From Clostridiales bacterium (GTDB lineage Bacteria > Bacillota > Clostridia > Oscillospirales > Oscillospiraceae), in assembly GCA_022786965.1 (NCBI GenBank), contig JALFXH010000067.1, positions 1 through 64,000 of the forward strand: a stretch of DNA of 64,000 nucleotides. The letters are read 5' to 3'. Shown one piece after another: positions 23,540-32,404 of the stretch (the first letter of the stretch is position 1; each line of letters starts with the position of its first letter). The position numbers were made by a program, and so were the translations under genes. The notes below the pieces were generated by a model. That model saw nothing but the letters and a program-made list of their open reading frames with translations. It had not been told where the DNA came from and did no database searches.

Positions 23540-26500
23540 GGAAGGGGAAATCCTCTTTGGGCAGTACCGCCGACACCATGCCCATACCCAGGAAACCCTC
23601 AAGTCCCTGCTGATGGAGGCGAAGAAGGCACTGGGGCCCTGTGAGCTGCGCCTGCGCATCACCGGCTCCGGCGCCATCAACTTAGGAAAAGCCCTGGAAA
23701 TCGACTTTGTTCAGGAGGTCGTGGCCGTGGCCACGGCCCTGAAAACCGCCGCGCCCCAGACCGATGTTGCCATCGAGCTGGGCGGCGAGGACGCGAAAAT
23801 CATCTACTTCAAGGGCGGCCTGGAAGAACGGATGAACGGCGTCTGCGCCGGCGGCACCGGCTCCTTCATCGACCAGATGGCGGCGCTTTTGCAGACCGAC
23901 GCCACGGGCCTCAACGAGGCGGCGAAGGACTATCAGAAGGTGTACCCCATCGCCGCCCGGTGCGGCGTGTTTGCCAAAACCGACATTCAGCCCCTGATCA
24001 ACGAGGGCGCAACCCGGGCAGACCTGGCGGCGTCCATTTTCCAGGCGGTGGTCAACCAGACCATCTCCGGCCTTGCCTGCGGCAAACCCATCCGGGGCAC
24101 CGTGGCTTTCCTCGGCGGGCCGCTCCATTTCCTGACGGAGCTGAAAGCCGCCTTTATCCGCACCTTGAAGCTGACCGAGGAAACCACCGTTGATCCTGCC
24201 AATTCCCACCTGTTTGCCGCCATGGGCGCGGCGCTGGAAGCCAGCGACGGGGAAGCGGCAGAACTGAACGGCCTGATTGAACGGCTGGAACAGGGCGTGG
24301 CGGTAAGCTTTGAGATGCCCCGTCTGGAGCCGCTTTTCAAGGATGAGGTGGAATTTGCCGAGTTCCAGTGCCGCCACAGCCGTGCCGTGGTGGGTAAGGA
24401 AAAGCTGGAAGACTATCGCGGCGACTGTTTCCTTGGCATCGATGCCGGCTCCACCACCACCAAGCTGGTGCTGATCGGACAGCAGGGGGAGCTTCTGTGG
24501 CAGTTCTACCGGGGCAATCAGGGTAACCCCATCCAGACCGCCCAATACGCGGTGTCCCAGCTGAAACGGCTGCTGCCGGAGGGGGCGAAGATTGTCCGGG
24601 CCTGCTCCACTGGCTACGGAGAAGCCCTCTTAAAAGCCGCCTTCTCTCTGGATGAGGGCGTGGTGGAGACCATCGCCCACACTACCGCCGCGGCGTTTTT
24701 CGACCCGGAGGTGGACTGCGTGCTGGACATCGGTGGGCAGGACATGAAGTGCATCAAACTGAAAAACGGCACGGTGGACACGATTTTGCTGAATGAAGCA
24801 TGTTCCTCCGGCTGCGGCTCCTTTATTGAAAATTTTGCCACCAGCCTGGGCTTCACCGCCGAGGAATTTGCCCGGGAAGCGCTCTTTGCCAAAGCTCCCG
24901 TGGACTTGGGCACACGCTGTACGGTGTTCATGAACTCCAACGTCAAGCAGGCCCAGAAGGAGGGCGCGTCGGTTTCCGACATTTCCGCGGGCCTTGCCTA
25001 TTCCGTCATCAAAAACGCCCTGTACAAGGTCATCAAGCTGGCCTCTCCCGAGGACTTGGGAAAACACATCGTGGTGCAGGGCGGCACCTTCCACAATCAG
25101 GCGGTGCTCCGGGCCTTTGAGAAAATTGCCGGCGTGGACGCCACCTGTCCGGACATCTCCGGCCTCATGGGCGCTTTCGGCGCAGCCTTGGTTGCCCGGA
25201 GCCACTACACCGGGCAGGAAACCACCATGCTGTCCCTTGACGACATTCTGAATCTGTCCTACTCGTCCTCTTCCGTGCGCTGCGGCGGCTGCTCCAACAA
25301 CTGCATGCTCACCGTCAATAAGTTCCCCGGGGGCCGGAAGCATATCAGCGGCAACCGCTGCGAAAAGGGCGGTGGAGCCGGGGACAAGGGGGAGAAAGCC
25401 CCCAATCTGGTGCTCTACAAGCGTCAACGTCTGTTTGATTATCCTCCATTGGAGGAAACGGAAGCCCCCCGGGGCACCATCGGCATCCCCAGAGTGCTGA
25501 ACCTCTACGAAAACTATCCCTTCTGGGCCACTTTCTTCAAGGAACTGGGCTTCCGAGTGGTGCTGTCGCCCTTCTCCACTCGGAAAATTTACGAGCTGGG
25601 CATGGAGTCTATTCCTTCCGAGTCCGAGTGCTACCCCGCCAAGCTGTCCCACGGACACGTCCAGTGGCTCATCAATCAGGGCATCAAGACCATCTTCCAT
25701 CCCTGCGTGTTCTATGAGCATCAGGAGACGAAGCAGGCTCAGAACCACTACAACTGCCCCATCGTGGTGTCCTATGCGGAGAACCTGAAGAACAACGTGG
25801 AGGCCATCAGCGACGGCGACGTGCACTACATACGCCCCTTCATTGCCTTTACCAGCGAGAAAACCGCCGCCGACCGGCTGGTGAAAACCGCTGCCGAGGA
25901 ATGGGGCATTCCCGCAAAAGAAGTCCGTGCTGCGGTACATAAGGCGTGGCTGGAACAGCAGCAGGCCAAGGCTGATATCCGGGCCGAGGGCCAGCGCAGG
26001 CTCACGGAAATGGAGGAAAAAGGCGGACGGGGCATCGTTCTGGCGGGCCGACCCTACCACATTGACCCGGAGATCAACCACGGCATTCCCGAGCTGATTT
26101 CCTCCTACGGCCTGACGGTGTTCACCGAGGACAGTCTGCCCATCGACTTTGAGCCGGAGCGGCCAATCCGGGTGGTGGACCAGTGGGTGTACCATTCAAG
26201 GCTTTACAGCGCGGCCCAGTTCGTGTCCCGGCGGGACGATCTGGAGCTGATTCAGCTGAACTCCTTCGGCTGCGGTCTGGATGCCGTCACCACCGATCAG
26301 GTCAGTGAGATTCTCGAAAAGAGCAACAAGCTCTATACGCTTCTCAAAATCGATGAGGTGAACAACCTGGGCGCGGTGCGCATCCGCATCCGCTCCCTGC
26401 TTGCCGCCATGGATATGCGCCGGGAGAAGCACATCGTGGCAAAGCCCACCTCCATCACCTACCAGCGCAAAGAGTTTACCAAGGAAATGTTCCGGGAGGG

Positions 26501-27722
26501 CTATACCATTCTGGCCCCCCAGATGAGCCCTATCCACTTTGACATTCTGGAGCCTGTCGTCCGCAAACATGGTTACAACATTGTTCTTTTGGACAATGAC
26601 AACCGGCAGGCCATCGACACCGGCCTGAAATTTGTCAACAACGATGCCTGCTTCCCTTCCATCACCGTGGTGGGCCAGATCATGCAGGCCATCCTCTCCG
26701 GCAAATACGACACCGACCACCTTGCCGTCATGATGACCCAGACCGGCGGTTGCTGCCGGGCCAGCAACTATGTGGCTTTCATCCGCCGGGCGCTGGAAAA
26801 GGCGGGCCTGAGTCAGATCCCCGTGATTTCTCTCAACGCCAACGGCATGGAGAAGAACGAGGGCTTCCACCTGTCTCCCGGCCTGATCCGGGATATGGTG
26901 AAGGCTGTGGTCTACGGCGATCTTCTCATGCGCTGCCTGTACCGGGTGCGGCCCTATGAGCTTACCCCCGGCTCCGCCAACGCCCTGCACCACAAGTGGC
27001 GGGATATCTGCATTGCCGAGCTGACCGGCAAGGAGACCCACCGGGAGTACAAGGAGCTGTGCACCCAGATCGTGGAAGCCTTTGACAATTTCCCCATTGA
27101 CGAAAGTATGAGAAAGCCGAGAGTCGGCGTTGTGGGAGAGATTCTGGTCAAGTATATGCCCCTTGCCAACAATCATCTGGTGGATCTGCTGGAACGGGAG
27201 GGAGCGGAAGCCGTGGTGCCCGACCTGATGGACTTCCTGAACTACAGCTTCTACAACGGCAAGTATAAGTCCGAGTTCCTGGGCGCGAAAAAGAGCGGCG
27301 AAATGGTGGCGGACTCCGTTGTGAAGCTCATCCGCCAGATCCGCAAGCCCGCGCTGGAGGCTCTGGAAAAGAGTAAACGCTTTGAGGCCCCCATGCACAT
27401 CGAGGATATTGCCGAGCAGACGAAACCCTTCCTGTCCATCGGCAACCAGTACGGCGAGGGGTGGTTCCTCACCGGCGAAATGATCGAGCTGATTAAGACC
27501 GGGGTGCCTAACATCGTGTGCATCCAGCCCTTTGCGTGCCTTCCCAACCATGTGGTGGGCAAGGGCGTTATCAAGGCGCTGAAAAAGGCCTACCCACAGG
27601 CGAATATCGCCGCCGTGGATTATGACCCCGGCGCATCGGAAGTTAACCAGCTCAACCGCATCAAGCTGATGCTGTCCACCGCCCGGGAGAATCTGAACAA
27701 AGAACTGTCGGAAGCCCGGTGA
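23475..27722 (+). CDS. Large 2-hydroxyacyl-CoA dehydratase activase-type ATPase
   Basis: A 1415-aa cytosolic protein of the giant activase family found in Clostridia. It contains two ASKHA/BadF-BcrA-type ATPase domains: the first starts at GIDIGSTTVKL (about residue 6), the second at LGIDAGSTTTKLVLIG (about 320). In each, a cysteine-rich Gly motif resembles that of HgdC, which holds a [4Fe-4S] cluster at the dimer interface (for example EACSSGCGSFIENFA). Then come C-rich segments (CGGCSNNCM) and a C-terminal DUF2229/HgdB-like half. HgdC-type activases use ATP to inject electrons into radical dehydratases. No dehydratase subunit genes are adjacent, so the partner is unknown. Start 23475 has GAGAGGA ahead. 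Confidence 0.88.
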   Translation: MNTYRAGIDIGSTTVKLVILSEEGEILFGQYRRHHAHTQETLKSLLMEAKKALGPCELRLRITGSGAINLGKALEIDFVQEVVAVATALKTAAPQTDVAIELGGEDAKIIYFKGGLEERMNGVCAGGTGSFIDQMAALLQTDATGLNEAAKDYQKVYPIAARCGVFAKTDIQPLINEGATRADLAASIFQAVVNQTISGLACGKPIRGTVAFLGGPLHFLTELKAAFIRTLKLTEETTVDPANSHLFAAMGAALEASDGEAAELNGLIERLEQGVAVSFEMPRLEPLFKDEVEFAEFQCRHSRAVVGKEKLEDYRGDCFLGIDAGSTTTKLVLIGQQGELLWQFYRGNQGNPIQTAQYAVSQLKRLLPEGAKIVRACSTGYGEALLKAAFSLDEGVVETIAHTTAAAFFDPEVDCVLDIGGQDMKCIKLKNGTVDTILLNEACSSGCGSFIENFATSLGFTAEEFAREALFAKAPVDLGTRCTVFMNSNVKQAQKEGASVSDISAGLAYSVIKNALYKVIKLASPEDLGKHIVVQGGTFHNQAVLRAFEKIAGVDATCPDISGLMGAFGAALVARSHYTGQETTMLSLDDILNLSYSSSSVRCGGCSNNCMLTVNKFPGGRKHISGNRCEKGGGAGDKGEKAPNLVLYKRQRLFDYPPLEETEAPRGTIGIPRVLNLYENYPFWATFFKELGFRVVLSPFSTRKIYELGMESIPSESECYPAKLSHGHVQWLINQGIKTIFHPCVFYEHQETKQAQNHYNCPIVVSYAENLKNNVEAISDGDVHYIRPFIAFTSEKTAADRLVKTAAEEWGIPAKEVRAAVHKAWLEQQQAKADIRAEGQRRLTEMEEKGGRGIVLAGRPYHIDPEINHGIPELISSYGLTVFTEDSLPIDFEPERPIRVVDQWVYHSRLYSAAQFVSRRDDLELIQLNSFGCGLDAVTTDQVSEILEKSNKLYTLLKIDEVNNLGAVRIRIRSLLAAMDMRREKHIVAKPTSITYQRKEFTKEMFREGYTILAPQMSPIHFDILEPVVRKHGYNIVLLDNDNRQAIDTGLKFVNNDACFPSITVVGQIMQAILSGKYDTDHLAVMMTQTGGCCRASNYVAFIRRALEKAGLSQIPVISLNANGMEKNEGFHLSPGLIRDMVKAVVYGDLLMRCLYRVRPYELTPGSANALHHKWRDICIAELTGKETHREYKELCTQIVEAFDNFPIDESMRKPRVGVVGEILVKYMPLANNHLVDLLEREGAEAVVPDLMDFLNYSFYNGKYKSEFLGAKKSGEMVADSVVKLIRQIRKPALEALEKSKRFEAPMHIEDIAEQTKPFLSIGNQYGEGWFLTGEMIELIKTGVPNIVCIQPFACLPNHVVGKGVIKALKKAYPQANIAAVDYDPGASEVNQLNRIKLMLSTARENLNKELSEAR

Positions 27723-27736
27723 AGAGTAGTTCACTA

Positions 27737-27765
27737 TTGACAAACCGGCAAAAATAGAGTATCTT
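27737..27765 (+). promoter_or_regulatory. Promoter of the cobalamin riboswitch/operon
   Basis: TTGACA (27737-27742), a 17-bp spacer and TATCTT (27760-27765). Transcription would start a few bases before the riboswitch P1 stem. Confidence 0.75.
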
Positions 27766-27781
27766 ATGGACAGATGAGGAA

Positions 27782-27969
27782 ACGTTTAAGTGCCGCGGCA
27801 GCCCGCCTTTCAGGGCCCGGGGAGAATAGTGAATCCGGTGTGATTCCGGAACGGTACCGCCACTGTATGCGCGGAGACACCACACAAGGCGAAAGTCGGT
27901 CATTGGGGATTTCCCTGAGAAGGCTGTGGGGTGTTGCTGAGGCGTAAGTCAGGAGACCTGCTTAAGCGT
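27782..27969 (+). promoter_or_regulatory. Cobalamin (adenosylcobalamin) riboswitch
   Basis: The aptamer is closed by P1, 27782-27790 with 27961-27969. Conserved parts are visible: GAATCCGGTGTGATTCCGG (27831-27849), ACGGTACCGCCACTGTATGC (27851-27870) and the B12 box AAGTCAGGAGACCTGC (27946-27961). It should sense a cobamide and reduce expression of the downstream cob/cbi operon when the cofactor is plentiful. Confidence 0.93.
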
Positions 27970-28022
27970 GATCATACTTTTGCCTCCGAGATAGGGGCAG
28001 ATGGATGTTGTGAGTCAGCGGA

Positions 28023-28055
28023 AAAACGGCCGCGGCGACCTTGACGGGGTTGCTG
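28023..28055 (+). terminator. Terminator-like hairpin after the riboswitch
   Basis: AAAACGGCCGCgGC pairs with GCtGCGGCCGTTTT, followed by GCTGCTC. It may be the expression platform, 54 nt past the aptamer. Confidence 0.55.
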
Positions 28056-28074
28056 CGGCCGTTTTGCTGCTCAG

Positions 28075-28181
28075 GGTGTCATTTTCCTCCCCCTAGAATG
28101 ACACCATGAAATACGGCTTGATTGCCCTTGAGCCGTAGACGCACAACCACCGGGCACCGGTTTTGCCCAGCCGGTGCCCGG
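28075..28181 (+). other. Two further hairpins in the cob operon leader
   Basis: GGTGTCATT (28075-28083) pairs with AATGACACC (28097-28105), and CCGGGCACCGG (28150-28160) pairs with CCGGTGCCCGG (28171-28181), both perfect. No gene is visible between the riboswitch and 28543. Confidence 0.6.
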
Positions 28182-28301
28182 AGAATCCAACCCGAGGAAG
28201 AAGACGATTGCCGATGAATACGGTTCGACATGATAATTTCATCCATACAGCTTCTGCATCATCGCGTGCAGAGGCTTTCTGTGTATCTGTCGGAAGATTA
28301 T

Positions 28302-28495
28302 GTCAGTTGATAGTTGACAGTTGACAGTTGACAGTTGACAGTTGCGGTATCCCTGCGGGATGCATTAAAATAGTAATATAAATTATGGAATACGGTGTAT
28401 TTATGTGGATATGACCGGTACTCATCGCAATAATATTCAAAATTGTCCCGAAGGGACTCCTTAACTGTCAACTGTCAACTATCAACTGTCAACTC
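28302..28495. repeat. GTTGACA-type inverted-repeat element, copy B
   Basis: The left arm has five GTTGACA/GTTGATA heptamers followed by GCGGTATCCCTGCGGGAT. The right arm is AATTGTCCCGAAGGGACTCC, then TTAACTGTCAACTGTCAACT, nearly identical to copy A. The interior is AT-rich and non-coding. It lies in the leader of the cobalamin operon, between riboswitch and first gene. Confidence 0.88.
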
Positions 28496-28542
28496 TTGAA
28501 TCGACAATTGCCAATTGGTCAACCCGATAAGAAGGTGAGAAA

Positions 28543-29895
28543 ATGCAAACCCATATTCCCAGACTGATCCTCGCCGGCACCAACAGCGGCTGCGGCAAGA
28601 CCACCATGGTTTGCGCCCTTTTGCAGGCGCTGGTAAACCGAGGGCTTAAAACCGGGGCTTTCAAGTGCGGCCCGGATTATATTGATCCCATGTTCCACAG
28701 CCGCATCATCGGGGCCAAAAGCGCCAACCTGGACCTGCACTTTTTCTCACCCAACACTCTGCGCTATCTGTTGGCGAAAAACGGCGCGGACCGGGATATC
28801 AGTATCATCGAGGGCGTCATGGGCTACTATGACGGCGCGGGACTGACCACCACGAAAGGCAGCACCTACGAGGTGGCCCAGGTGACGGACAGTCCGGTGG
28901 TGCTGGTGGTGGGGGCCAAGGGCGCGTCCCTGTCCGTCCTTGCCACGATCCAGGGCTTTCTGGACTTTTGCCCGAATAGCCACATCAAGGGCGTGATTCT
29001 CAACCAATGCACCGCCATGACCTTCACCGCGCTGGCATCGGAGATTGAAAAGCGATTCAAAATCAAATCCTTTGGGTTCCTTCCAAGCATTCCCGAGTGC
29101 GCGCTGGAAAGCCGCCACCTGGGGCTGGTGACAGCCGCCGAGGTGAAGAATCTGAAAGAAAAAATGCGGATTTTAGCACAGCAGGCGGAAAAAACTCTGA
29201 ATATCGACGGCCTGATTGGTTTAGCCAACAGCGCCATGCCTGTGGAATACCAGCCGGTTTTGCTGCCTCCAAAAGAGTCTGTCCGCATCGCCGTGGCCCG
29301 GGACAAGGCCTTCTGCTTCTATTACGAGGACTCTCTGGAAGCACTGTCGGACATGGGCGCCGAGCTGATTCCCTTCAGTCCGCTGACGGACAAAACCCTT
29401 CCCGACAATATTCACGGCCTGTACCTTGGCGGCGGCTACCCGGAGTTATATCTGGAGCAGCTGGGCGCAAATACGGAAATGCTGCAATCCATCCGTCAGG
29501 CGATGGAAAAGGGCCTTCCCTGCATCGCCGAGTGCGGCGGCTTCATGTACCTGACAAAATCCATTGCCGGTGTGCCCATGGTTGGCGCACTGGAAGGGGA
29601 GTGCTTTAATACAGGCAAACTCACCCGGTTCGGCTACGTCACCCTACAGGCGAAAAAGGACAATCTTCTGTGCAAGGCCGGGGACGAAATCGCCGCCCAT
29701 GAGTTCCACCACTGGGACTGTACCGCGCCGGGGGACGGCTTCACCGCGAAAAAGCCCACCGGCAGACAGTGGGCCTGCGCCGTTTCCACGAAAACCCTCT
29801 ACGCAGGCTACCCCCACTTCCATTTCTATTCCAATCCCGCCTTCGCCGAAGGCTTCATTGACACCTGTATCAAGGAGAAACATCGCCATGATTGA
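28543..29895 (+). CDS. cbiA: Cobyrinate a,c-diamide synthase
   Basis: A 450-aa enzyme that amidates the a and c side chains of (cobalt) cobyrinate using glutamine and ATP. The N-terminal dethiobiotin-synthetase-like domain has the P-loop AGTNSGCGKTTMV (residues about 8-20). The C-terminal glutamine amidotransferase domain has the nucleophile cysteine in IAECGGFMYL (about 328) and the late histidine in the HFHFYSN segment. It is the first gene of the operon, with AAGGTGAG ahead of the start. Its end overlaps cbiC by 8 bp (ATGATTGA). Confidence 0.95.
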   Translation: MQTHIPRLILAGTNSGCGKTTMVCALLQALVNRGLKTGAFKCGPDYIDPMFHSRIIGAKSANLDLHFFSPNTLRYLLAKNGADRDISIIEGVMGYYDGAGLTTTKGSTYEVAQVTDSPVVLVVGAKGASLSVLATIQGFLDFCPNSHIKGVILNQCTAMTFTALASEIEKRFKIKSFGFLPSIPECALESRHLGLVTAAEVKNLKEKMRILAQQAEKTLNIDGLIGLANSAMPVEYQPVLLPPKESVRIAVARDKAFCFYYEDSLEALSDMGAELIPFSPLTDKTLPDNIHGLYLGGGYPELYLEQLGANTEMLQSIRQAMEKGLPCIAECGGFMYLTKSIAGVPMVGALEGECFNTGKLTRFGYVTLQAKKDNLLCKAGDEIAAHEFHHWDCTAPGDGFTAKKPTGRQWACAVSTKTLYAGYPHFHFYSNPAFAEGFIDTCIKEKHRHD

Positions 29896-30511
29896 AAACA
29901 TCAAGCCAATGGACATTGAAAAGCGCAGCTTTGCCATCATCACGGAGCTGCTGGGGGACACCAAACTGGACCCGGAAAACGAGCTGGTCATCAAGCGGGT
30001 CATCCACACCTCCGCGGATTTTGACTATGTGCAGAATCTGGTTTTTTCCGAGCACGCGGTTGTCAAGGGTATCGAAGCACTGAAAAATGGCTGCGACATC
30101 GTCACCGACACCCAGATGGCCCGCGCCGGCATCAACAAGACCATTCTGTCGAAATTGGGCGGCGAGGTTCACTGCTTCATGTCCGACCCGGACGTGGCGC
30201 AGGAAGCCAAGGAGCGGGGCGTTACCCGGGCCATCGTCTCCATGGAGCGGGCGGCGAAACTCCCGAAACCCTGCATTTTCGCCATCGGCAACGCCCCCAC
30301 GGCCCTCATCTCCCTGCATGAACAGATTCAGGCCGGGAAGCTGAGCCCCGCCCTGATTATCGGCGTGCCGGTGGGCTTTGTGAACGTGGTGGAGAGCAAG
30401 GAGCTGATCATCGGCTCTGATGTTCCCTACATCGTGGCCCGGGGCCGCAAGGGCGGCAGCAACGTGGCGGCGGCTATCTGCAACGCCATGCTCTACCAGA
30501 TCATGCGGTAA
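29888..30511 (+). CDS. cbiC: Precorrin-8X methylmutase (cobalt-precorrin-8 mutase)
   Basis: A 207-aa enzyme that moves the methyl group from C-11 to C-12 of the corrin ring to form cobyrinate. The family motifs are clear: EHAVVKGIEALKNGCDIVTD, then MARAGINKTIL, and the phosphate-type loop IGNAPTALISLHE. The C-terminal ARGRKGGSNVAAAICNAML is conserved. The start is the ATG at 29888 overlapping the cbiA stop; longer frames upstream run inside cbiA. Confidence 0.96.
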   Translation: MIENIKPMDIEKRSFAIITELLGDTKLDPENELVIKRVIHTSADFDYVQNLVFSEHAVVKGIEALKNGCDIVTDTQMARAGINKTILSKLGGEVHCFMSDPDVAQEAKERGVTRAIVSMERAAKLPKPCIFAIGNAPTALISLHEQIQAGKLSPALIIGVPVGFVNVVESKELIIGSDVPYIVARGRKGGSNVAAAICNAMLYQIMR

Positions 30512-30512
30512 T

Positions 30513-31643
30513 ATGGAAGAATTTATTGAAAAAGACGGGAAAAAGCTGCGCTTTGGCTACACCACCGGCTCCTGTGCCGCAGCGGCGGCAAAGGCGGCGG
30601 CGTGGATGCTGCTGACCGGGCAGAGGAAGGAAACCATTTCCTTAATCACCCCAAAGGGCGTGACACTGAACCTTCCCGTTCTGGACATTACCATGGAAGA
30701 AAACCGGGTATCCTGTGCCGTCCGCAAGGACAGCGGCGACGACCCGGATGTGACCAATGGCACCCTTGTCTACGCAGAGGTGACCGTGAAGGAAACGCCG
30801 GGCATCGCCATAGACGGCGGCTTCGGCGTGGGCCGGGTCACGAAAAAGGGCCTTGATCAGAGCGTGGGCAACGCCGCCATCAACTCCGTCCCCCGGGAGA
30901 TGATCCGGGGGAATCTGGAAGAAATTCTGGCCCTCACCGACCAAAACTGCGGCCTAAGCGTGGTAATTTCCGTGCCGGAAGGGGAAAGACTGGCAAAGCA
31001 GACCTTCAACCCCCGCTTAGGGATTGTGGGCGGTATCTCTATTCTCGGCACCACCGGCATCGTGGAACCCATGAGCGAAAAAGCCCTCGTTGACACCATC
31101 CGGGTGGAATTAAACCAGCGAAAGGCAAACGGGGACGAATATGTTCTGCTGACTCCCGGCAACTACGGCTGCGACTTTATTCGCGCGGGGCTTTCCCTGA
31201 ACGCCGAACAGGCGGTGCAGTCCTCGAATTTCATCGGGCAGACTCTGGATATCTGCCGGGAGCTGGGCTTTCGGGGGGCGCTGCTGGTGGGCCACATCGG
31301 CAAGCTGGTGAAGCTGGGCGGCGGGATGATGAACACCCACAGTAAGTACGGCGACTGCCGCATGGAGATTCTGGCGGCCCACGCCGGGGTAGCAGGGCTG
31401 GCCCCGGCACAAATCGGAGAAATCCTCCAATGCGTTGCCTGCGACGACGCCCTGAGAATCATAATGGATGCAGGCTGCTTTGAAAAGACGATGACGGGGC
31501 TGACCGAAAGAATCCTGTTCCACCTGCGCCACCGGGCGGGGGAGAACATGGAAATCGGCACCATCCTGTTTTCCAAGGAATATGGGCTCCTGGCGCAGTC
31601 GGAAAACGCCATGGAGCTGATCGAAAAAATTACGAAGGGGTAA
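30513..31643 (+). CDS. cbiD: Cobalt-precorrin-5B C1-methyltransferase
   Basis: A 376-aa CbiD protein, the methyltransferase of the anaerobic pathway that acts at C-1 after ring contraction. The N-terminal signature FGYTTGSCAAAAAKAA and the central GVGRVTKKGLDQSVGNAAIN are typical. GGGMMNTHSKYGDCRMEILA near residue 268 is another strongly conserved element. The ATG at 30513 lies 1 nt after the cbiC stop. Confidence 0.96.
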   Translation: MEEFIEKDGKKLRFGYTTGSCAAAAAKAAAWMLLTGQRKETISLITPKGVTLNLPVLDITMEENRVSCAVRKDSGDDPDVTNGTLVYAEVTVKETPGIAIDGGFGVGRVTKKGLDQSVGNAAINSVPREMIRGNLEEILALTDQNCGLSVVISVPEGERLAKQTFNPRLGIVGGISILGTTGIVEPMSEKALVDTIRVELNQRKANGDEYVLLTPGNYGCDFIRAGLSLNAEQAVQSSNFIGQTLDICRELGFRGALLVGHIGKLVKLGGGMMNTHSKYGDCRMEILAAHAGVAGLAPAQIGEILQCVACDDALRIIMDAGCFEKTMTGLTERILFHLRHRAGENMEIGTILFSKEYGLLAQSENAMELIEKITKG

Positions 31644-31648
31644 AGAAA

Positions 31649-32404
31649 ATGGTACATTTTGTTGGCGCGGGCAGCGGCGCGGTGGACTTAATCACCGTCC
31701 GGGGCGCGAAACTTTTGGGGCAGGCGGACGTAGTGATCTACGCCGGTTCCCTGGTAAATCCTGATTTGCTGAACTATTGCAAAGAGGGCTGCGAAATCCA
31801 CAACAGCGCGAAAATGACCCTGGAACAGGTCGTTGATGTGATCAAAGGTGCGGAAAAGGCGGGTAAAACCACCGTCCGGCTCCACACCGGCGATTCCAGC
31901 ATCTATGGCGCGGTGCGGGAGCAGTTTGACGAGCTGGACAAATTGGACATCGAGTACGATGTGTGTCCCGGCGTCAGTGCCTTCTGCGGCGCGGCCTCCG
32001 CTCTGAAAGCGGAGTACACTCTGCCCAACGTAAGCCAGACAGTGATTATCACCCGGACGGCGGGCCGGACCCCGGTGCCGGAGCGGGAGTCCATCCGTTC
32101 TTTGGCGGCGCACCAGTCCACCATGGTGCTGTTCCTGAGCACTTCTTTGACGGAGCAGCTGCAATCGGAGCTGTTAGCCGGCGGCTATCCCGGCAGCACC
32201 CCCGTGGCGGTGGTGTACAAGGCCACCTGGCCCGATCAGAAGATTTTCCGCTGCACTGTGGAAACCCTGCATAAAACGGTGACGGAGAACGGCCTGACCA
32301 AGACCTCTCTGATCATTGTGGGCAACTGCATGGGCGATGACTACATGAGAAGCCTCTTGTATCACCCCGGCTTTACCACGGAGTTCCGTGAGGCCACCCA
32401 GTGA
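31649..32404 (+). CDS. cbiF: Cobalt-precorrin-4 C11-methyltransferase
   Basis: A 251-aa SAM-dependent tetrapyrrole methylase of the CbiF/CobM group. N-terminal FVGAGSGAVDLITVRGAKLL and the central LHTGDSSIYGAVREQ (SAM-binding loop) identify the subfamily, as does CPGVSAFCGAASALKAEYTL. It methylates C-11. It is 5 nt after cbiD and overlaps cbiG by GTGA. Confidence 0.95.
   Translation: MVHFVGAGSGAVDLITVRGAKLLGQADVVIYAGSLVNPDLLNYCKEGCEIHNSAKMTLEQVVDVIKGAEKAGKTTVRLHTGDSSIYGAVREQFDELDKLDIEYDVCPGVSAFCGAASALKAEYTLPNVSQTVIITRTAGRTPVPERESIRSLAAHQSTMVLFLSTSLTEQLQSELLAGGYPGSTPVAVVYKATWPDQKIFRCTVETLHKTVTENGLTKTSLIIVGNCMGDDYMRSLLYHPGFTTEFREATQ

Noticed and set aside
24630..27743. Long minus-strand frames opposite the activase gene
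   Set aside because: They mirror a gene with clear ATPase motifs and have no recognisable domain.
28302..28345. Tandem GTTGACA units considered as a CRISPR-like array
   Set aside because: The units are only 7 bp, contiguous without spacers, mirrored in the opposite orientation at the other end, and there are no cas genes.
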